Assembly (NCBI RefSeq): GCF_030866785.1
Contig: NZ_CP133018.1
Span: forward strand, 620,001 to 684,000
Length of the DNA stretch: 64,000 nt
DNA from: Agromyces protaetiae
Lineage (GTDB): Bacteria; Actinomycetota; Actinomycetes; Actinomycetales; Microbacteriaceae
Reading direction: 5' to 3'
Part shown: piece by piece, positions 16,088 to 27,259 of the stretch
Layout of the letters: the number at the start of each line of letters is the position of its first letter
Numbering within the stretch: the stretch's first letter is position 1
Translations under genes and position numbers: made by a program
The notes under the pieces: model-generated
Database searches by the model: none
The model's input: only the letters and a program-made list of their open reading frames with translations
What the model was told of the DNA's origin: nothing

Positions 16088-17650
16088 TCAGTCGACGGCG
16101 AGCAGCGCGGCCCAGAGGTCGGCGCGGGCGTGGAAGCCCGAGAGGTCGCGGCCGAGCAGGCGCTCGGCGAGCCCGATGCGGCTGCGCACGGTGTGGCGGT
16201 GCACGCCGAGCGCCTGGGCGGTCGCGTCGAACTGGCCGCCGTGTTCGAGCCAGGTGCGCGTGGTCGCGATCAGCGTCGTGCCGTTCGCGGTGTCGTGGTC
16301 GGCGAGCGGCGCGAGGGTTGCGCGCGCCACGGCGCGCGCGTCGGTGCGGGCGAGGAAGGCGAGCACGCCCTGTCGGCTGATCTCCTCGAATGCGATGACG
16401 GATGCACCTTGCTCACGAGCCCGTTCGAGGGCGCGCAGCGCCTGCTCGTGCGCGCCGCGGGCCGCGCCGCCGCCGAGCTCGGCGACCTCGTCGGAGACGC
16501 CCACTGCGACACCGAACTCGCGCGCCAGCTCGTCCGCGAGCCCCGCGTCGGCGGGCTCGGCGAGCAGCACGACGGTGTCGTCGTCGCGCCCGAAGAACAG
16601 TCGCCCGGCGCGCTCGTCGACGCGCAGCTCGAGCAGCTCGACGAGCCGGTCGGCGTGCTCGGAGGGCACGTCGGCGACCGCGACCCGCATGGGCGGCTCG
16701 GGAAGCGCGCCCCACATCTCGGCGGCGACGCCCGCGGCGAGGTCGAGGTCGCCCGCGAGGATCGATCTGAGCAGGCCCGATCGCAGGTGCCCGCGCGCGC
16801 GGTCGAGATCACGGTTCTGCTCGAGCGCGAGCCCGGCGAGGGCGATCACGGCGGTCACCACCTCGCGGCCCGCCTGGTCGAGCTCGGGGGAGTCGCCGAT
16901 GGCGAGCACGCCGCGGAGCGCGCCGCCCGCGCCGAGGGTCTGCAGCGTGACGCGGTGCGGGGTGCCGACGGCGGCGCCGGCCTCGACCGTGCGGCTCGCG
17001 CGCTGGCCACGCCTGAGCATCGTGCGCGCCTCGCCGACGACCTCGCCGAGCGCGGGCTGGGCGAGGCCGCCGGCGGGCGCCTCGCGGTCGAGCCCGCCCG
17101 CGGCGTCGACGAGTCCGACCCATGCGCCGAGCCGGTGCGACAGCTCGGCGAGTGTCGCCCCGAGTCCGTCGGGCCGCAGCGCGGCGAGTGAGATGGCACG
17201 CTGCGCCTGCAGCGCCCAGGCCTGGCGGGCGTTCGCGTCGGCGGTGTTGAGGTCGGCGACCGTGCGGGCGACGCGGATGAACGGGACGCGGTAGGGCACC
17301 TCGAAGAGTGGCAGCCCGTGCCGCGTGCAGGCCTCGATGAGGACCGCCGGTGTGCCGTCGCGGACCACCTCGGTGCCGAACCCCAGCGCGGCGATGCCCG
17401 CGTCGCGGAGTCGAGCGACGTAGTCGCCGAACCGCTCGGGGTCGTCGTTGCCGGAGTCGGCGCCGAACTGGGTGCCGGTGGTGAGCAGCACGTGCCCGGG
17501 GTCGAGGAAGGGCGCGGGGTCGACGAGGTCTGACGAGTGCGCCCAGGGCACGGGGGCGTCGAGCGCGCCGGACGGCAGGACCGACTCCTCGACGAGGAGG
17601 CGGAGTCCGAGCTCCTCGCGAGCGAGCAGTGTGCGAACGGTGGGTGGCAT
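16088..17650 (-). CDS. PucR-family transcriptional regulator of the GABA cluster
   Basis: A 520-residue protein with an N-terminal PucR sensor domain (about 1-125, from MPPTVRTLLAREELGLRLL), a central GGDEF-like region and the C-terminal PucR helix-turn-helix (FDATAQALGVHRHTVRSRIGLAERLLGRDL). PucR proteins respond to purines, amines or amino acids. It is transcribed away from gabT with 123 bases between the start codons, the usual place for a local activator, so it likely controls the GABA/polyamine genes. ATG 17650 is chosen because it begins the conserved domain. Confidence 0.87.
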   Translation of the reverse strand: MPPTVRTLLAREELGLRLLVEESVLPSGALDAPVPWAHSSDLVDPAPFLDPGHVLLTTGTQFGADSGNDDPERFGDYVARLRDAGIAALGFGTEVVRDGTPAVLIEACTRHGLPLFEVPYRVPFIRVARTVADLNTADANARQAWALQAQRAISLAALRPDGLGATLAELSHRLGAWVGLVDAAGGLDREAPAGGLAQPALGEVVGEARTMLRRGQRASRTVEAGAAVGTPHRVTLQTLGAGGALRGVLAIGDSPELDQAGREVVTAVIALAGLALEQNRDLDRARGHLRSGLLRSILAGDLDLAAGVAAEMWGALPEPPMRVAVADVPSEHADRLVELLELRVDERAGRLFFGRDDDTVVLLAEPADAGLADELAREFGVAVGVSDEVAELGGGAARGAHEQALRALERAREQGASVIAFEEISRQGVLAFLARTDARAVARATLAPLADHDTANGTTLIATTRTWLEHGGQFDATAQALGVHRHTVRSRIGLAERLLGRDLSGFHARADLWAALLAVD

Positions 17651-17663
17651 CGAGGGACCCCTA

Positions 17664-17700
17664 TGTACAGCGTGTCCAGCGGGATGCTTCCGAGTGTACA
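17664..17700. promoter_or_regulatory. Pair of TGTACA boxes between pucR and gabT
   Basis: Two identical palindromic hexamers, TGTACA at 17664-17669 and 17695-17700, lie 31 bases apart (about three helical turns) in the divergent promoter region. They are candidate PucR binding sites. A possible -10 box TAGCAT for gabT lies at 17733-17738. Confidence 0.4.
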
Positions 17701-17773
17701 CACGGGAGGCGCACGACCGACCATGCGCTGCCTAGCATGGCCGCCAGACGCCCACTCACGAGCAGGAGCAGCC

Positions 17774-19173
17774 ATGACCCTCGTCGACACCCAGGCCAGC
17801 GACACCCAGGCCAGCCACACCGAGGCCACCGACACCAAGGCCACGGTGACCGGCGGACCCGGCCTCCCGCAGGAGCGCCGGCTCGTCACCGCGATCCCCG
17901 GGCCGCGCTCGCAGGAGCTCATGCGCCGCAAGGCCGAGGCCGTCGCGGCCGGCGTCGGCGCCGCGCTGCCGATCTCGGTCGTCGCCGCGGGTGGCGGCGT
18001 CATCGTCGACGCCGACGGCAACTCGCTCATCGACCTCAGCTCGGGCATCGCCGTCACGGGCGTCGGCAACGCCAACCCGCGCGTCGTCGAGGCGGTCACG
18101 GCGCAGCTCAACGCCTTCACGCACACGTGCTTCACGGTCGCGCCCTACGAGTCGTACGTCGCCGTCGCCGAGAAGCTCAACGAGCTCACGCCCGGCGACC
18201 ACGTGAAGCGCACGGCGCTCTTCAACTCGGGCGCCGAGGCCGTCGAGAACGCCGTCAAGATCGCCCGGCACTTCACCAAGAAGCAGGCCGTCGTCGCCTT
18301 CGACCACGCCTACCACGGGCGCACGAACCTCACGATGGGCCTCACGGCCAAGAACATCCCGTACAAGAGCGGCTTCGGTCCGTTCGCGCCCGAGATCTAC
18401 CGCGCGCCGCTGTCGTATCCGTTCCGCGACGGCGGGCTGAGTGGGGCGGATGCCGCGGCCAAGGCCATCCTGCAGATCGAGAAGCAGGTGGGCGTCGAGA
18501 ACCTCGCCGCGCTCATCATCGAGCCGATCCAGGGTGAGGGCGGCTTCATCGTGCCCGCGCCGGGCTACCTGTCGGCGCTCGCCGACTGGGCGAAGGCGAA
18601 CGGCGTCGTGTTCATCGCCGACGAGGTGCAGACGGGCTTCGCCCGCACGGGCGCCTGGTTCGCGGTCGACCACGAGGGCGTCGTGCCCGACCTCGTCGTC
18701 ACGGCCAAGGGCATCGCGGGCGGCCTGCCGCTCTCGGCGGTCACGGGTCGCGCCGACATCATGGACTCCGCCATGTCGGGCGGGCTCGGCGGCACCTACG
18801 CCGGCAGCCCGATCGCCTCGGCCGCGGCCCTCGCGGCGATCGAGGCCTACGAGGAGGACGGGCTCATCGAGCGCGCCCAGCAGATCGGCGCCGTGCTGCT
18901 CGGCCGCCTCAACGCCCTGCGCACGGCCGACCCCCGCATCGGCGACGTCCGCGGCCGCGGAGCGATGGTCGCGATCGAGCTCGTCGACCCGGCGACCGGT
19001 GCGCCCGACGCGAAGCTCACGTCGGAGGTCGCGGCGTACGCCCACGCCAACGGCGTGGTGCTGCTCACCTGCGGCACGTACGGCAATGTGATCCGGTTCC
19101 TGCCGCCCCTGACGATCAGCGACGAGCTCCTCATCGACGGGCTCTCGGTCATCGCCGAGGGACTCACGCGCGC

Positions 19174-19177
<4 letters not shown>
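17774..19177 (+). CDS. gabT: 4-aminobutyrate transaminase
   Basis: A 467-residue class III PLP aminotransferase. It shows FNSGAEAVENAVKIAR for cofactor phosphate binding, the AYHGRTNLTMGLT loop, IIEPIQGEGGF, the FIADEVQTGFARTG aspartate that contacts the pyridine nitrogen, and the PLP lysine in VVTAKGIAGGLPLSAV. It should convert GABA and 2-oxoglutarate to succinate semialdehyde and glutamate. An extra N-terminus carries a DTQASDTQAS repeat. CAGGAGCA precedes ATG 17774. The stop overlaps the start of the dehydrogenase gene (ATGA). Confidence 0.92.
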
Positions 19178-20562
<1,385 letters not shown>

Positions 20563-20659
20563 GTCCGACCCTCCCGCAAGCGCCCCGCCCGGGGCATCCG
20601 ACCGTGTCACCCTCGAACATCGCCAGACTTCACACGTACCGTCCCCGAGAAGGAGCGAA

Positions 20660-22129
20660 ATGACCACCGCAACGCAGGAATCCGCCGTCCTCGAGAAGGT
20701 CGCCACCGGCCTCTTCATCGGCGGCGAATGGGTGGACGCCGAAGGCGGCCGCACCTTGACCGTCTCCGACCCGGCGACCGGTGAGGTCATCAAGGAGATC
20801 GCGGATGCCTCGCCGGCCGACGGGATCCGCGCACTCGACGCCGCGGTCGCCGCCCAGGAGTCGTGGGCCGCGACGGCCCCGCGCGAACGCGGTGAACTGC
20901 TGCGCCGCGCGTTCGACGCGCTGCAGGCGCGCAAAGAGGAGTTCGCGCTCCTCATGACCATGGAGATGGGCAAGCCGCTCGCCGAGGCGCGCGGCGAGGT
21001 CGGGTACGGCGGCGAGTTCCTGCGCTGGTTCAGCGAGGAGGCCGTGCGCATCACGGGCCGTTACGGCCTGAACCCCGAGGGCACGGGCCGCATGGTCGTC
21101 TCGCAGCGCCCCGTCGGCCCGTCGTTCTTCATCACGCCGTGGAACTTCCCGCTCGCGATGGCGACCCGCAAGATCGCGCCCGCGCTCGCCGCCGGCTGCA
21201 CGGTGGTCATCAAGCCCGCCGCGCTCACGCCGCTCACGACCATCGCGTTCGTCCAACTGCTCGAGGAGGTCGGCCTGCCGGCCGGTGTGGTGAACGTCGT
21301 CACGACGTCGAGCTCGTCGAAGCTCTCGGCCCCGATCATTGCCGACCCGCGGCTGCGCAAGCTGTCGTTCACCGGCTCGACCGAGGTCGGCCGCACCCTC
21401 ATGCAGCAGGCCGCGCAGGGCATCCTCCGTACGTCGATGGAGCTCGGCGGCAACGCGCCGTTCGTGATCTTCGACGACGCCGACCTCGACGCGGCGGTCA
21501 ACGGCGCGCTCGTGGCGAAGTTCCGCAATGTCGGGCAGGCGTGCACCGCGGCGAACCGGTTCATCGTGCACGAGGCCGTCGCCGAGGAGTTCGCGCGCCG
21601 GGTCGCCGAGCGCGTGCGCGACATGCGCGTCGGCCGCGGCACCGAAGACGGCGTCGCGATCGGCCCGCTCATCGACGACAAGGCCGTGGCCTCGACCGAC
21701 GAGCTCGTGCAGGACGCGGTCTCGAAGGGCGCGACCGTGCTCGTCGGCGGCTCGCCCATCGACGGCACCGGCTCGTTCTACGCGCCGACGGTGCTCGGCG
21801 ACGTGTCGTCGTCGGCGCGCCTGCTGAAGGAGGAGATCTTCGGGCCGGTGCTCGGCATCACGACCTTCACCGATGAGGACGAGGCCGTGCGGCTCGCGAA
21901 CAACACCGAGTACGGGCTCATCTCGTACGTCTTCACGCGGGACCTCGAGCGCGGACACCGCATGATCGACCGCCTCGCGACGGGCATGATGGGCCTGAAC
22001 ACCGGGCTCGTGTCGAACGCGGCGGCGCCGTTCGGCGGCATCAAGCAATCGGGCATCGGCCGCGAGGGCGGCTTCGAGGGCATCCACGAGTACCTCGACA
22101 CCAAGTACACCCTCATCCCGCTGGCGTAA
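20660..22129 (+). CDS. gabD: NAD(P)-dependent succinate-semialdehyde dehydrogenase
   Basis: A 489-residue aldehyde dehydrogenase: FITPWNFPLAMATRKIAPALAAGC (coenzyme domain), FTGSTEVGRTL, catalytic Glu in MELGGNAPF, catalytic Cys in NVGQACTAANRF, and EEIFGPVL near the end. Sequence and position after gabT fit GabD, which oxidises succinate semialdehyde to succinate for the citric acid cycle. AAGGAG sits six bases before ATG 20660. A second, shorter enzyme of this type is at 55332-56696. Confidence 0.9.
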   Translation: MTTATQESAVLEKVATGLFIGGEWVDAEGGRTLTVSDPATGEVIKEIADASPADGIRALDAAVAAQESWAATAPRERGELLRRAFDALQARKEEFALLMTMEMGKPLAEARGEVGYGGEFLRWFSEEAVRITGRYGLNPEGTGRMVVSQRPVGPSFFITPWNFPLAMATRKIAPALAAGCTVVIKPAALTPLTTIAFVQLLEEVGLPAGVVNVVTTSSSSKLSAPIIADPRLRKLSFTGSTEVGRTLMQQAAQGILRTSMELGGNAPFVIFDDADLDAAVNGALVAKFRNVGQACTAANRFIVHEAVAEEFARRVAERVRDMRVGRGTEDGVAIGPLIDDKAVASTDELVQDAVSKGATVLVGGSPIDGTGSFYAPTVLGDVSSSARLLKEEIFGPVLGITTFTDEDEAVRLANNTEYGLISYVFTRDLERGHRMIDRLATGMMGLNTGLVSNAAAPFGGIKQSGIGREGGFEGIHEYLDTKYTLIPLA

Positions 22130-22156
22130 CCCCTTCGCCGAGTGATGTCGATCTGC

Positions 22157-22209
22157 GCCGAGTGTTGACGAAATCGCGGGTCTCGGGCGAAATTTCGTCA
22201 TCACTCGGC
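22157..22209. repeat. Intergenic hairpin, family A (copy 2)
   Basis: GCCGAGTGTTGACGAAAT (22157-22174) pairs with 22192-22209 with one mismatch. The right arm contains the same TTTCGTCATCACTCG as 14496-14510. Here it lies between two genes on the same strand, just upstream of the amine oxidase start. Confidence 0.78.
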
Positions 22210-22227
22210 GATATGAATGGACCAGGT

Positions 22228-23628
22228 ATGGAACGCATCGACACGGACGTCGTGGTCGTGGGGGCCGGCGCAGCCGGCCTCACCGCCGCGACGAGGCTTC
22301 GCGCTGCGGGCAAGGCCGTCGTGGTGCTCGAAGCGCGAGACCGGGTCGGCGGCCGCCTCTGGACCGGCGACGTCGACGGGGCGACCCTCGAGATCGGCGG
22401 GCAATGGGTGTCGCCCGACCAGGACGCGCTCATCGAGACCCTCGACGACCTCGGCCTCGACACATACCCCCGCTACCGCGAGGGCGTAAACCTGTATCGC
22501 GGCCCCGACGGCGAGCTGCGCCGCTTCGAGGGCGACATCTTCCCCGTGCCCGAGGCGACCGAGCAGCAGATCGTCTCGCTCATCGACCGCCTCGATGCGC
22601 TCGTCGCCGAGATCGACCCCGACCGGCCGTGGGACCACCCCCGCGCCAAAGAGCTCGACGAGATCTCGTTCGCGCACTGGCTCGAGACGCAGACGGCCGA
22701 CGAGGAGGCGCGCGAGAACATCGGCATGTTCATCGCGGGTGCGATGCTCACCAAGCCCGCGCACGCGTTCTCGGCGCTGCAGGCGCTGCTCATGGCGGCA
22801 TCCGCCGGCTCGTTCTCACACCTCGTCGACGCCGACTTCATCCTCGACCGCCGGGTCGTCGGCGGCCTGCAGCAGGTGCCGATCCGGCTCGCCGAGCGGC
22901 TCGGCGACGCGGTGCGGCTCGGTCAGCCGGTCAGGACGCTGCGCTGGGCGGAGCGCGCCGAAGGGCGAGCGGATGCCTCGGACGGCACGGGTCGCGGACG
23001 CGTCGTCGCCGTGACCGACGACCTCGAGGTGCACGCCGCGCACGCCGTGCTCGCGATGCCCCCGATCCTGCTCAGCCGCATCTCGTACGAGCCCCCGCTG
23101 CCGCGCCGGCAGCAGCAGATGCACCAGCACCTCTCCATGGGCTTCGTCATCAAGGTGCACGCGGTCTACGACCGCGCGTTCTGGCGCGAGCAGGGACTCT
23201 CGGGCACCGCGTTCAGCCCGTACGAGCTCGTGCACGAGGCCTACGACAACACCAACCATGACGATCCGCGCGGCACGCTCGTCGGCTTCGTCGCCGACGA
23301 GGCCGCCGACGAGGTGTTCCGGCTCACGGCCGAAGAGCGCAAGGCGCGCATCCTCGAGTCGCTCGCGCACTACTACGGCGACGAGGCGCTGACCCCCGTC
23401 GTCTACTACGAGAGCGACTGGGGCTCCGAGGAGTGGACCCGCGGCGCGTACGCCGCGAGCTTCGACCTCGGCGGCCTCGCCCGGTACGGTGAGGATCTGC
23501 GCGCGGCGGTCGGCCCGATCCGCTTCGCGTGCAGCGACATGGCCGGCAAGGGCTACCAGCACGTCGACGGCGCGATCCGCATGGGACGGCTCGTCGCCGA
23601 ACAGATCCTGAACGAGCCACGATCCTGA
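22228..23628 (+). CDS. Flavin-dependent monoamine oxidase (putrescine-oxidase-like)
   Basis: A 466-residue flavoprotein with the FAD-binding VVGAGAAGLTAATRL and EARDRVGGRLWT motifs, the IGGQWVSPDQ segment of amine oxidases and a C-terminal flavin-contact region (DMAGKGYQHVDGAIRMG). In this cluster it likely oxidises putrescine or a related amine to the aldehyde precursor of GABA; substrate is inferred. Start uncertain: ATG 22228 has AGG four bases upstream, ATG 22213 has none. Its last codons run into a 17-base tandem repeat. Confidence 0.85.
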   Translation: MERIDTDVVVVGAGAAGLTAATRLRAAGKAVVVLEARDRVGGRLWTGDVDGATLEIGGQWVSPDQDALIETLDDLGLDTYPRYREGVNLYRGPDGELRRFEGDIFPVPEATEQQIVSLIDRLDALVAEIDPDRPWDHPRAKELDEISFAHWLETQTADEEARENIGMFIAGAMLTKPAHAFSALQALLMAASAGSFSHLVDADFILDRRVVGGLQQVPIRLAERLGDAVRLGQPVRTLRWAERAEGRADASDGTGRGRVVAVTDDLEVHAAHAVLAMPPILLSRISYEPPLPRRQQQMHQHLSMGFVIKVHAVYDRAFWREQGLSGTAFSPYELVHEAYDNTNHDDPRGTLVGFVADEAADEVFRLTAEERKARILESLAHYYGDEALTPVVYYESDWGSEEWTRGAYAASFDLGGLARYGEDLRAAVGPIRFACSDMAGKGYQHVDGAIRMGRLVAEQILNEPRS

Positions 23629-23671
23629 ACGAGCCACGATCCTGAACGAGCCACGATCCTGAACGAGCCAC
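23604..23671 (+). repeat. Four tandem 17-base repeats spanning a stop codon
   Basis: GATCCTGAACGAGCCAC occurs four times without gaps, followed by a partial GATACTGA. The stop codon of the amine oxidase gene lies in the second unit. A unit length of 17 changes the reading frame with each copy. Confidence 0.9.
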
Positions 23672-23698
23672 GATACTGACCACCACCGAGGAGCGAAC

Positions 23699-24574
23699 AT
23701 GACGGACGAGCTGCGCATCGTCGTCGGCTACACCGCGGACGACTCGGGCGCCGATGCGCTCGCCCTGGGTGCACGCATCGCGGCCGCAGCCGAGGGCCGA
23801 CTCGAGGTCGTGCTCGTGCTGCCGATCGAGGCGCGTGGCGGCGTCGTGCCGCCCGACCCCGGCTACGAACGACACGTGAAGGAGCGCGGGCGCAGCTGGC
23901 TCGCCGAGGCATCCGCCGCCATCGGCGACGAGATCGCGCAGGCGCTGCACATCCGGTACGCGGAGTCGTTCGCCGAAGGGCTCACGGCCGCGGCGCACGA
24001 GTTCGATGCGGCGCTGATCGTCGTGGGCGCCGCCCGCGGCGGCCTCCTCGGCCGCGCCCGCATCGGCTCGGTCGCGAACGAGCTGCTGCACTCGTCGGAC
24101 GTCCCCGTCGCGCTGGCCCCCGCGGGCTCACGCGACATCCGGCCGGGGCAGGGCGTCACGCGGGTCACCACCGCGGTCGGCACCCGGCCAGGTGCACAAC
24201 GGCTGCTCGAGGCATCCGTCGCGCTCGCCCGCGCCGTGCACGCACCCCTGCGGCTCGTGTCGCTCGTGCCCATCGACCTGCCGTCCGGGCTCGACGCCGA
24301 GCTCGCCCACCTCACGAGCACCACGCACGCCGAAGAGGTGCTCGAGTCGGCGCGCGCGGCGCTGCCCGACGGCATCGACGTGACCGCCCAGGTCGCGACG
24401 GGCGAGAGCGTGGAAGAGGCCGTCAAGGCGCTCGACTGGCACGCCGGCGAGCTCGTGCTCGTCGGGTCCAGCCGGCTCGCCTCGCCGCACCGGCTGTTCC
24501 TCGGTTCGACCGCGGCGAAGATGCTGCGCGAACTGCCCGTCCCCATGATCGTCGTGCCCCGGACCCGCGGCTGA
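23699..24574 (+). CDS. Universal stress protein with two USP domains
   Basis: A 291-residue protein with two tandem USP folds. Domain 1 (about 1-140) has the nucleotide-binding loop VVGAARGGLLGRARIGSVANELL. Domain 2 (about 150-290) has VGSSRLASPHRLFLGSTAAKML. USPs bind ATP and help cells survive stress. The gene lies between the amine oxidase and the permease on the same strand and is probably expressed with them; GAGGAGCG precedes ATG 23699. Confidence 0.88.
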   Translation: MTDELRIVVGYTADDSGADALALGARIAAAAEGRLEVVLVLPIEARGGVVPPDPGYERHVKERGRSWLAEASAAIGDEIAQALHIRYAESFAEGLTAAAHEFDAALIVVGAARGGLLGRARIGSVANELLHSSDVPVALAPAGSRDIRPGQGVTRVTTAVGTRPGAQRLLEASVALARAVHAPLRLVSLVPIDLPSGLDAELAHLTSTTHAEEVLESARAALPDGIDVTAQVATGESVEEAVKALDWHAGELVLVGSSRLASPHRLFLGSTAAKMLRELPVPMIVVPRTRG

Positions 24575-24669
24575 GCCGCGGCAGTCGCCCGAGGCATCCG
24601 CTCACCCGTAGCATCTGATGGCCCGTCCGATCCCGACGAGCCGAATCGCCCCCTGAAGGAAGTCTCGCG

Positions 24670-26235
24670 ATGACGCAGCCCGAGTCCCACGCCCAGCCGC
24701 CGGCCGGCGACCCGCCCATGACCACCGCCACCGCTGCGGTCGGCGACGAGCGCGGCCTCTCGAAGAAGGGCCTCTCCGCCGGGTCCGTGGGTCTCATCGG
24801 CGCGATCGTCATCGGCATCTCGTGCATCGCGCCCGCGTACACGCTCACCGCCGCCCTCGGGCCGACCGTGTCCGAGGTCGGCGTGCAGGTGCCCGCGATC
24901 ATCCTCGTCGGGTTCATCCCGATGCTGCTCGTGGCCTTCGGCTACCGCGAGCTCAACCGCCGCATGCCCGACTCGGGCACGTCGTTCACGTGGGCGACCC
25001 GGGCCTTCGGCCCGTGGATCGGCTGGATGGCCGGCTGGGGACTCGTCGCCGCGACGATCCTCGTGCTGTCGAACCTGGCGGGCATCGCGGTCGACTTCCT
25101 GTTCCTGCTGATCTCGCAGGTGACCGGCAACCCCGACATCGCGGGCCTCGCGGCGAACCCGCTCATCAACGTCGTGACCTGCCTGCTGTTCATGCTCGGC
25201 GCCACCTGGATCTCGTACCGCGACATGCAGACCACGCAGAAGCTGCAGTACTGGCTCGTGGGCTTCCAGGTGCTCGTGCTGGTGCTGTTCTCGGTCATGG
25301 CCCTCGTGGCGGTGGCGAACGGGAACGCGTTCGACGCGACGGCCATCGACTGGTCGTGGTTCAACCCGTTCGCCGTCTCGTCGTTCTCGGCGTTCGCGGC
25401 AGGCCTGTCGCTGTCGATCTTCATCTTCTGGGGCTGGGACGTCACGCTCACGATGAACGAGGAGACGCGCGGGTCGGAGAAGACGCCAGGGCGCGCCGCG
25501 ACCATCACGGTCGGCATCATCGTGACGCTCTACCTGCTCATCTCGGTCTCGCTGATCTCGTTCGCGGGCGTCGGCGAGGGGGAGTTCGGGCTCGGCAACC
25601 CGGACATCCAGGACAATGTGTTCTTCGCGCTCGCCGGACCCGTGCTCGGGCCGCTCGCGGTGCTGGTCTCGCTCGCGGTGCTCACGAGCTCGGCGTCGAG
25701 CCTGCAGTCGACGTTCGTGTCGCCCGCGCGCACGCTGCTCGCCATGGGGCACTACGGTGCGCTGCCCGAGAAATTCTCCCGCGTGAGCCCCCGATTCTTC
25801 ACGCCCGGGTACGCGACGGTGGTGTCGGCGATCGTCGCCTCGGGGTTCTACGCGGTCATGCGGTTCGTGAGCGAGAACGTGCTGTGGGACACGATCACCG
25901 CGCTCGGCATGATGATCTGCTTCTACTACGGCATCACGGCGTTCGCGTGCGTGTGGTTCTTCCGCAAGCACTGGTTCCGCAGCGTGCGCGAGTTCTTCTT
26001 CACGCTGCTGTTCCCGCTCGTCGGCGGCGTGATCCTCGGCGTGCTGTTCGTGACGACGCTGATCGACAGCATGGACCCCGAGTACGGGTCGGGGTCGTCG
26101 GTGTTCGGCGTCGGCCTCGTGTTCGTGCTGGGCGTGACGGTGCTGCTGACCGGCGTCGTCGTCATGATCTGGCAGCGCGTGAAGCGGCCTGCGTTCTTCC
26201 GCGGCGAGACGCTGTCGCGCGCGTCGGCCGACTGA
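24670..26235 (+). CDS. APC-superfamily amino acid/polyamine permease
   Basis: A 521-residue membrane protein with about 12 hydrophobic segments. The first segment (VGLIGAIVIGISCIAPAYTL) and the GYRELNRRMPDSGTSFTW loop are typical of APC permeases. Position at the end of the GABA/amine cluster suggests it imports GABA, putrescine or a related amine; this is inference. GAAGGAAG precedes ATG 24670; a later in-frame ATG at 24718 is possible. A repeat-rich intergenic region follows. Confidence 0.88.
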   Translation: MTQPESHAQPPAGDPPMTTATAAVGDERGLSKKGLSAGSVGLIGAIVIGISCIAPAYTLTAALGPTVSEVGVQVPAIILVGFIPMLLVAFGYRELNRRMPDSGTSFTWATRAFGPWIGWMAGWGLVAATILVLSNLAGIAVDFLFLLISQVTGNPDIAGLAANPLINVVTCLLFMLGATWISYRDMQTTQKLQYWLVGFQVLVLVLFSVMALVAVANGNAFDATAIDWSWFNPFAVSSFSAFAAGLSLSIFIFWGWDVTLTMNEETRGSEKTPGRAATITVGIIVTLYLLISVSLISFAGVGEGEFGLGNPDIQDNVFFALAGPVLGPLAVLVSLAVLTSSASSLQSTFVSPARTLLAMGHYGALPEKFSRVSPRFFTPGYATVVSAIVASGFYAVMRFVSENVLWDTITALGMMICFYYGITAFACVWFFRKHWFRSVREFFFTLLFPLVGGVILGVLFVTTLIDSMDPEYGSGSSVFGVGLVFVLGVTVLLTGVVVMIWQRVKRPAFFRGETLSRASAD

Positions 26236-26316
26236 CGGCGGCTTCGCGAGCGAGCGGATGCCTCGCGGCCGGCGTGGGCTCGATGCATCCGTTCGCCTGC
26301 ATCGTCCGCCCTTGAT

Positions 26317-26397
26317 CCTTGCTCAGGAAGGATGGATGCCTCGGCGGCGTGTCGGCGGCGTCACCGCGGCGTGTCGCATCGAGTTTCCTGAGCAAGG
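26317..26397. repeat. Palindromic element, family C (copy 3)
   Basis: CCTTGCTCAGGAA (26317-26329) is exactly complementary to TTCCTGAGCAAGG (26385-26397). The inside carries GGCGGCGTGTCG and CGCGGCGTGTCG as direct repeats, unlike copies 1 and 2 where the second is inverted. Confidence 0.85.
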
Positions 26398-26478
26398 GAG
26401 AGCGGCGCCGCGCGGCTGCGGCCGAGGCATCCGGGTGCCGTCGTGGGGCCCGCGCGGGCGCGCCCGCACCCGCGCGAT

Positions 26479-26559
26479 CCTTGCTCAGGAAGGATGGATG
26501 CCTCGGCGGCGTGTCGGCGGCGTCACCGCGGCGTGTCGCATCGAGCTTCCTGAGCAAGG
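26479..26559. repeat. Palindromic element, family C (copy 4)
   Basis: It is almost identical to copy 3, 162 bases further on in the same orientation, with the same perfect 13-bp outer arms. Both lie between the convergent permease and SRPBCC genes; the remaining part of 26236-26586 holds no gene. Confidence 0.85.
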
Positions 26560-26586
26560 AATGGACGCGACCGCGAGCGAGGCGGG

Positions 26587-27258
26587 TCAGCTCTCCGGCG
26601 GTGCATCGGCGGGGGCGGCGCCCGTGTACATCGCGAACGTCGTGTCGGCCGCGCGTCGCGCGACCTCGGGATCGGCGCCGAGACCCGCGACGTGCGCCGC
26701 GGCCCAGCGGTCGGCACTCCCGCGCATGAACGCGACGCCCTCGTCGCTCATCGACCATTCGGCGCCCTGGTCGGGCGTGATCTCGGCGTCCGCACCGTCG
26801 GTGAGATGCAGTGCGAGCCCCATGATCGCCTGGTCCCAGCCGATGCCGGTCGCCGACGGGCCGAACTGCTCCCACATCTCGGCGCCGATCTCGACCGACG
26901 GGGCGACGTGCTCGAGCTCGACACGCGTGTGCCCGGCGTCGATCTCGCTGAGCCGCACGGTGAGCCAGGTCACGCCGCCGCCGTACTCCCACGTGACGGC
27001 GAACGCGTTCGGGGCGTCGCAGGACTCGATCGTGCCGCCGGCGTTGCCCACGAGCTGATACCGGCCGCCCTGGCGGAGCTCGCCCTCGACCGGGAGAAAC
27101 CAGCGTGGGATGCGTTCGGCCGAGGTCAGCGCGTCCCACACGTCGTCGATCGGCGCGGGGTAGGTCTGCGCGACGGTCTGTACATATGTGCCTTCGCCAT
27201 CGCGCGTACCCGTCGTCAGGCCGCGGTCGACGGCGTCGAGCTGAGCTTCGATGTCCAT
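26587..27258 (-). CDS. SRPBCC (AHSA1-like) protein
   Basis: A 223-residue protein with the START-like helix-grip fold of Aha1-type proteins: YPAPIDDVWDALTSAERIPRWFLPVEGELRQGGRYQL near the start and a C-terminal WDQAIMGLALHL helix. These proteins bind hydrophobic ligands; in many bacteria they are paired with an ArsR regulator, as here. The ATG at 27258 follows the ArsR stop by one base and GAGGAG lies upstream, so the two are co-translated. Ligand unknown. Confidence 0.85.
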   Translation of the reverse strand: MDIEAQLDAVDRGLTTGTRDGEGTYVQTVAQTYPAPIDDVWDALTSAERIPRWFLPVEGELRQGGRYQLVGNAGGTIESCDAPNAFAVTWEYGGGVTWLTVRLSEIDAGHTRVELEHVAPSVEIGAEMWEQFGPSATGIGWDQAIMGLALHLTDGADAEITPDQGAEWSMSDEGVAFMRGSADRWAAAHVAGLGADPEVARRAADTTFAMYTGAAPADAPPES

Positions 27259-27259
27259 G

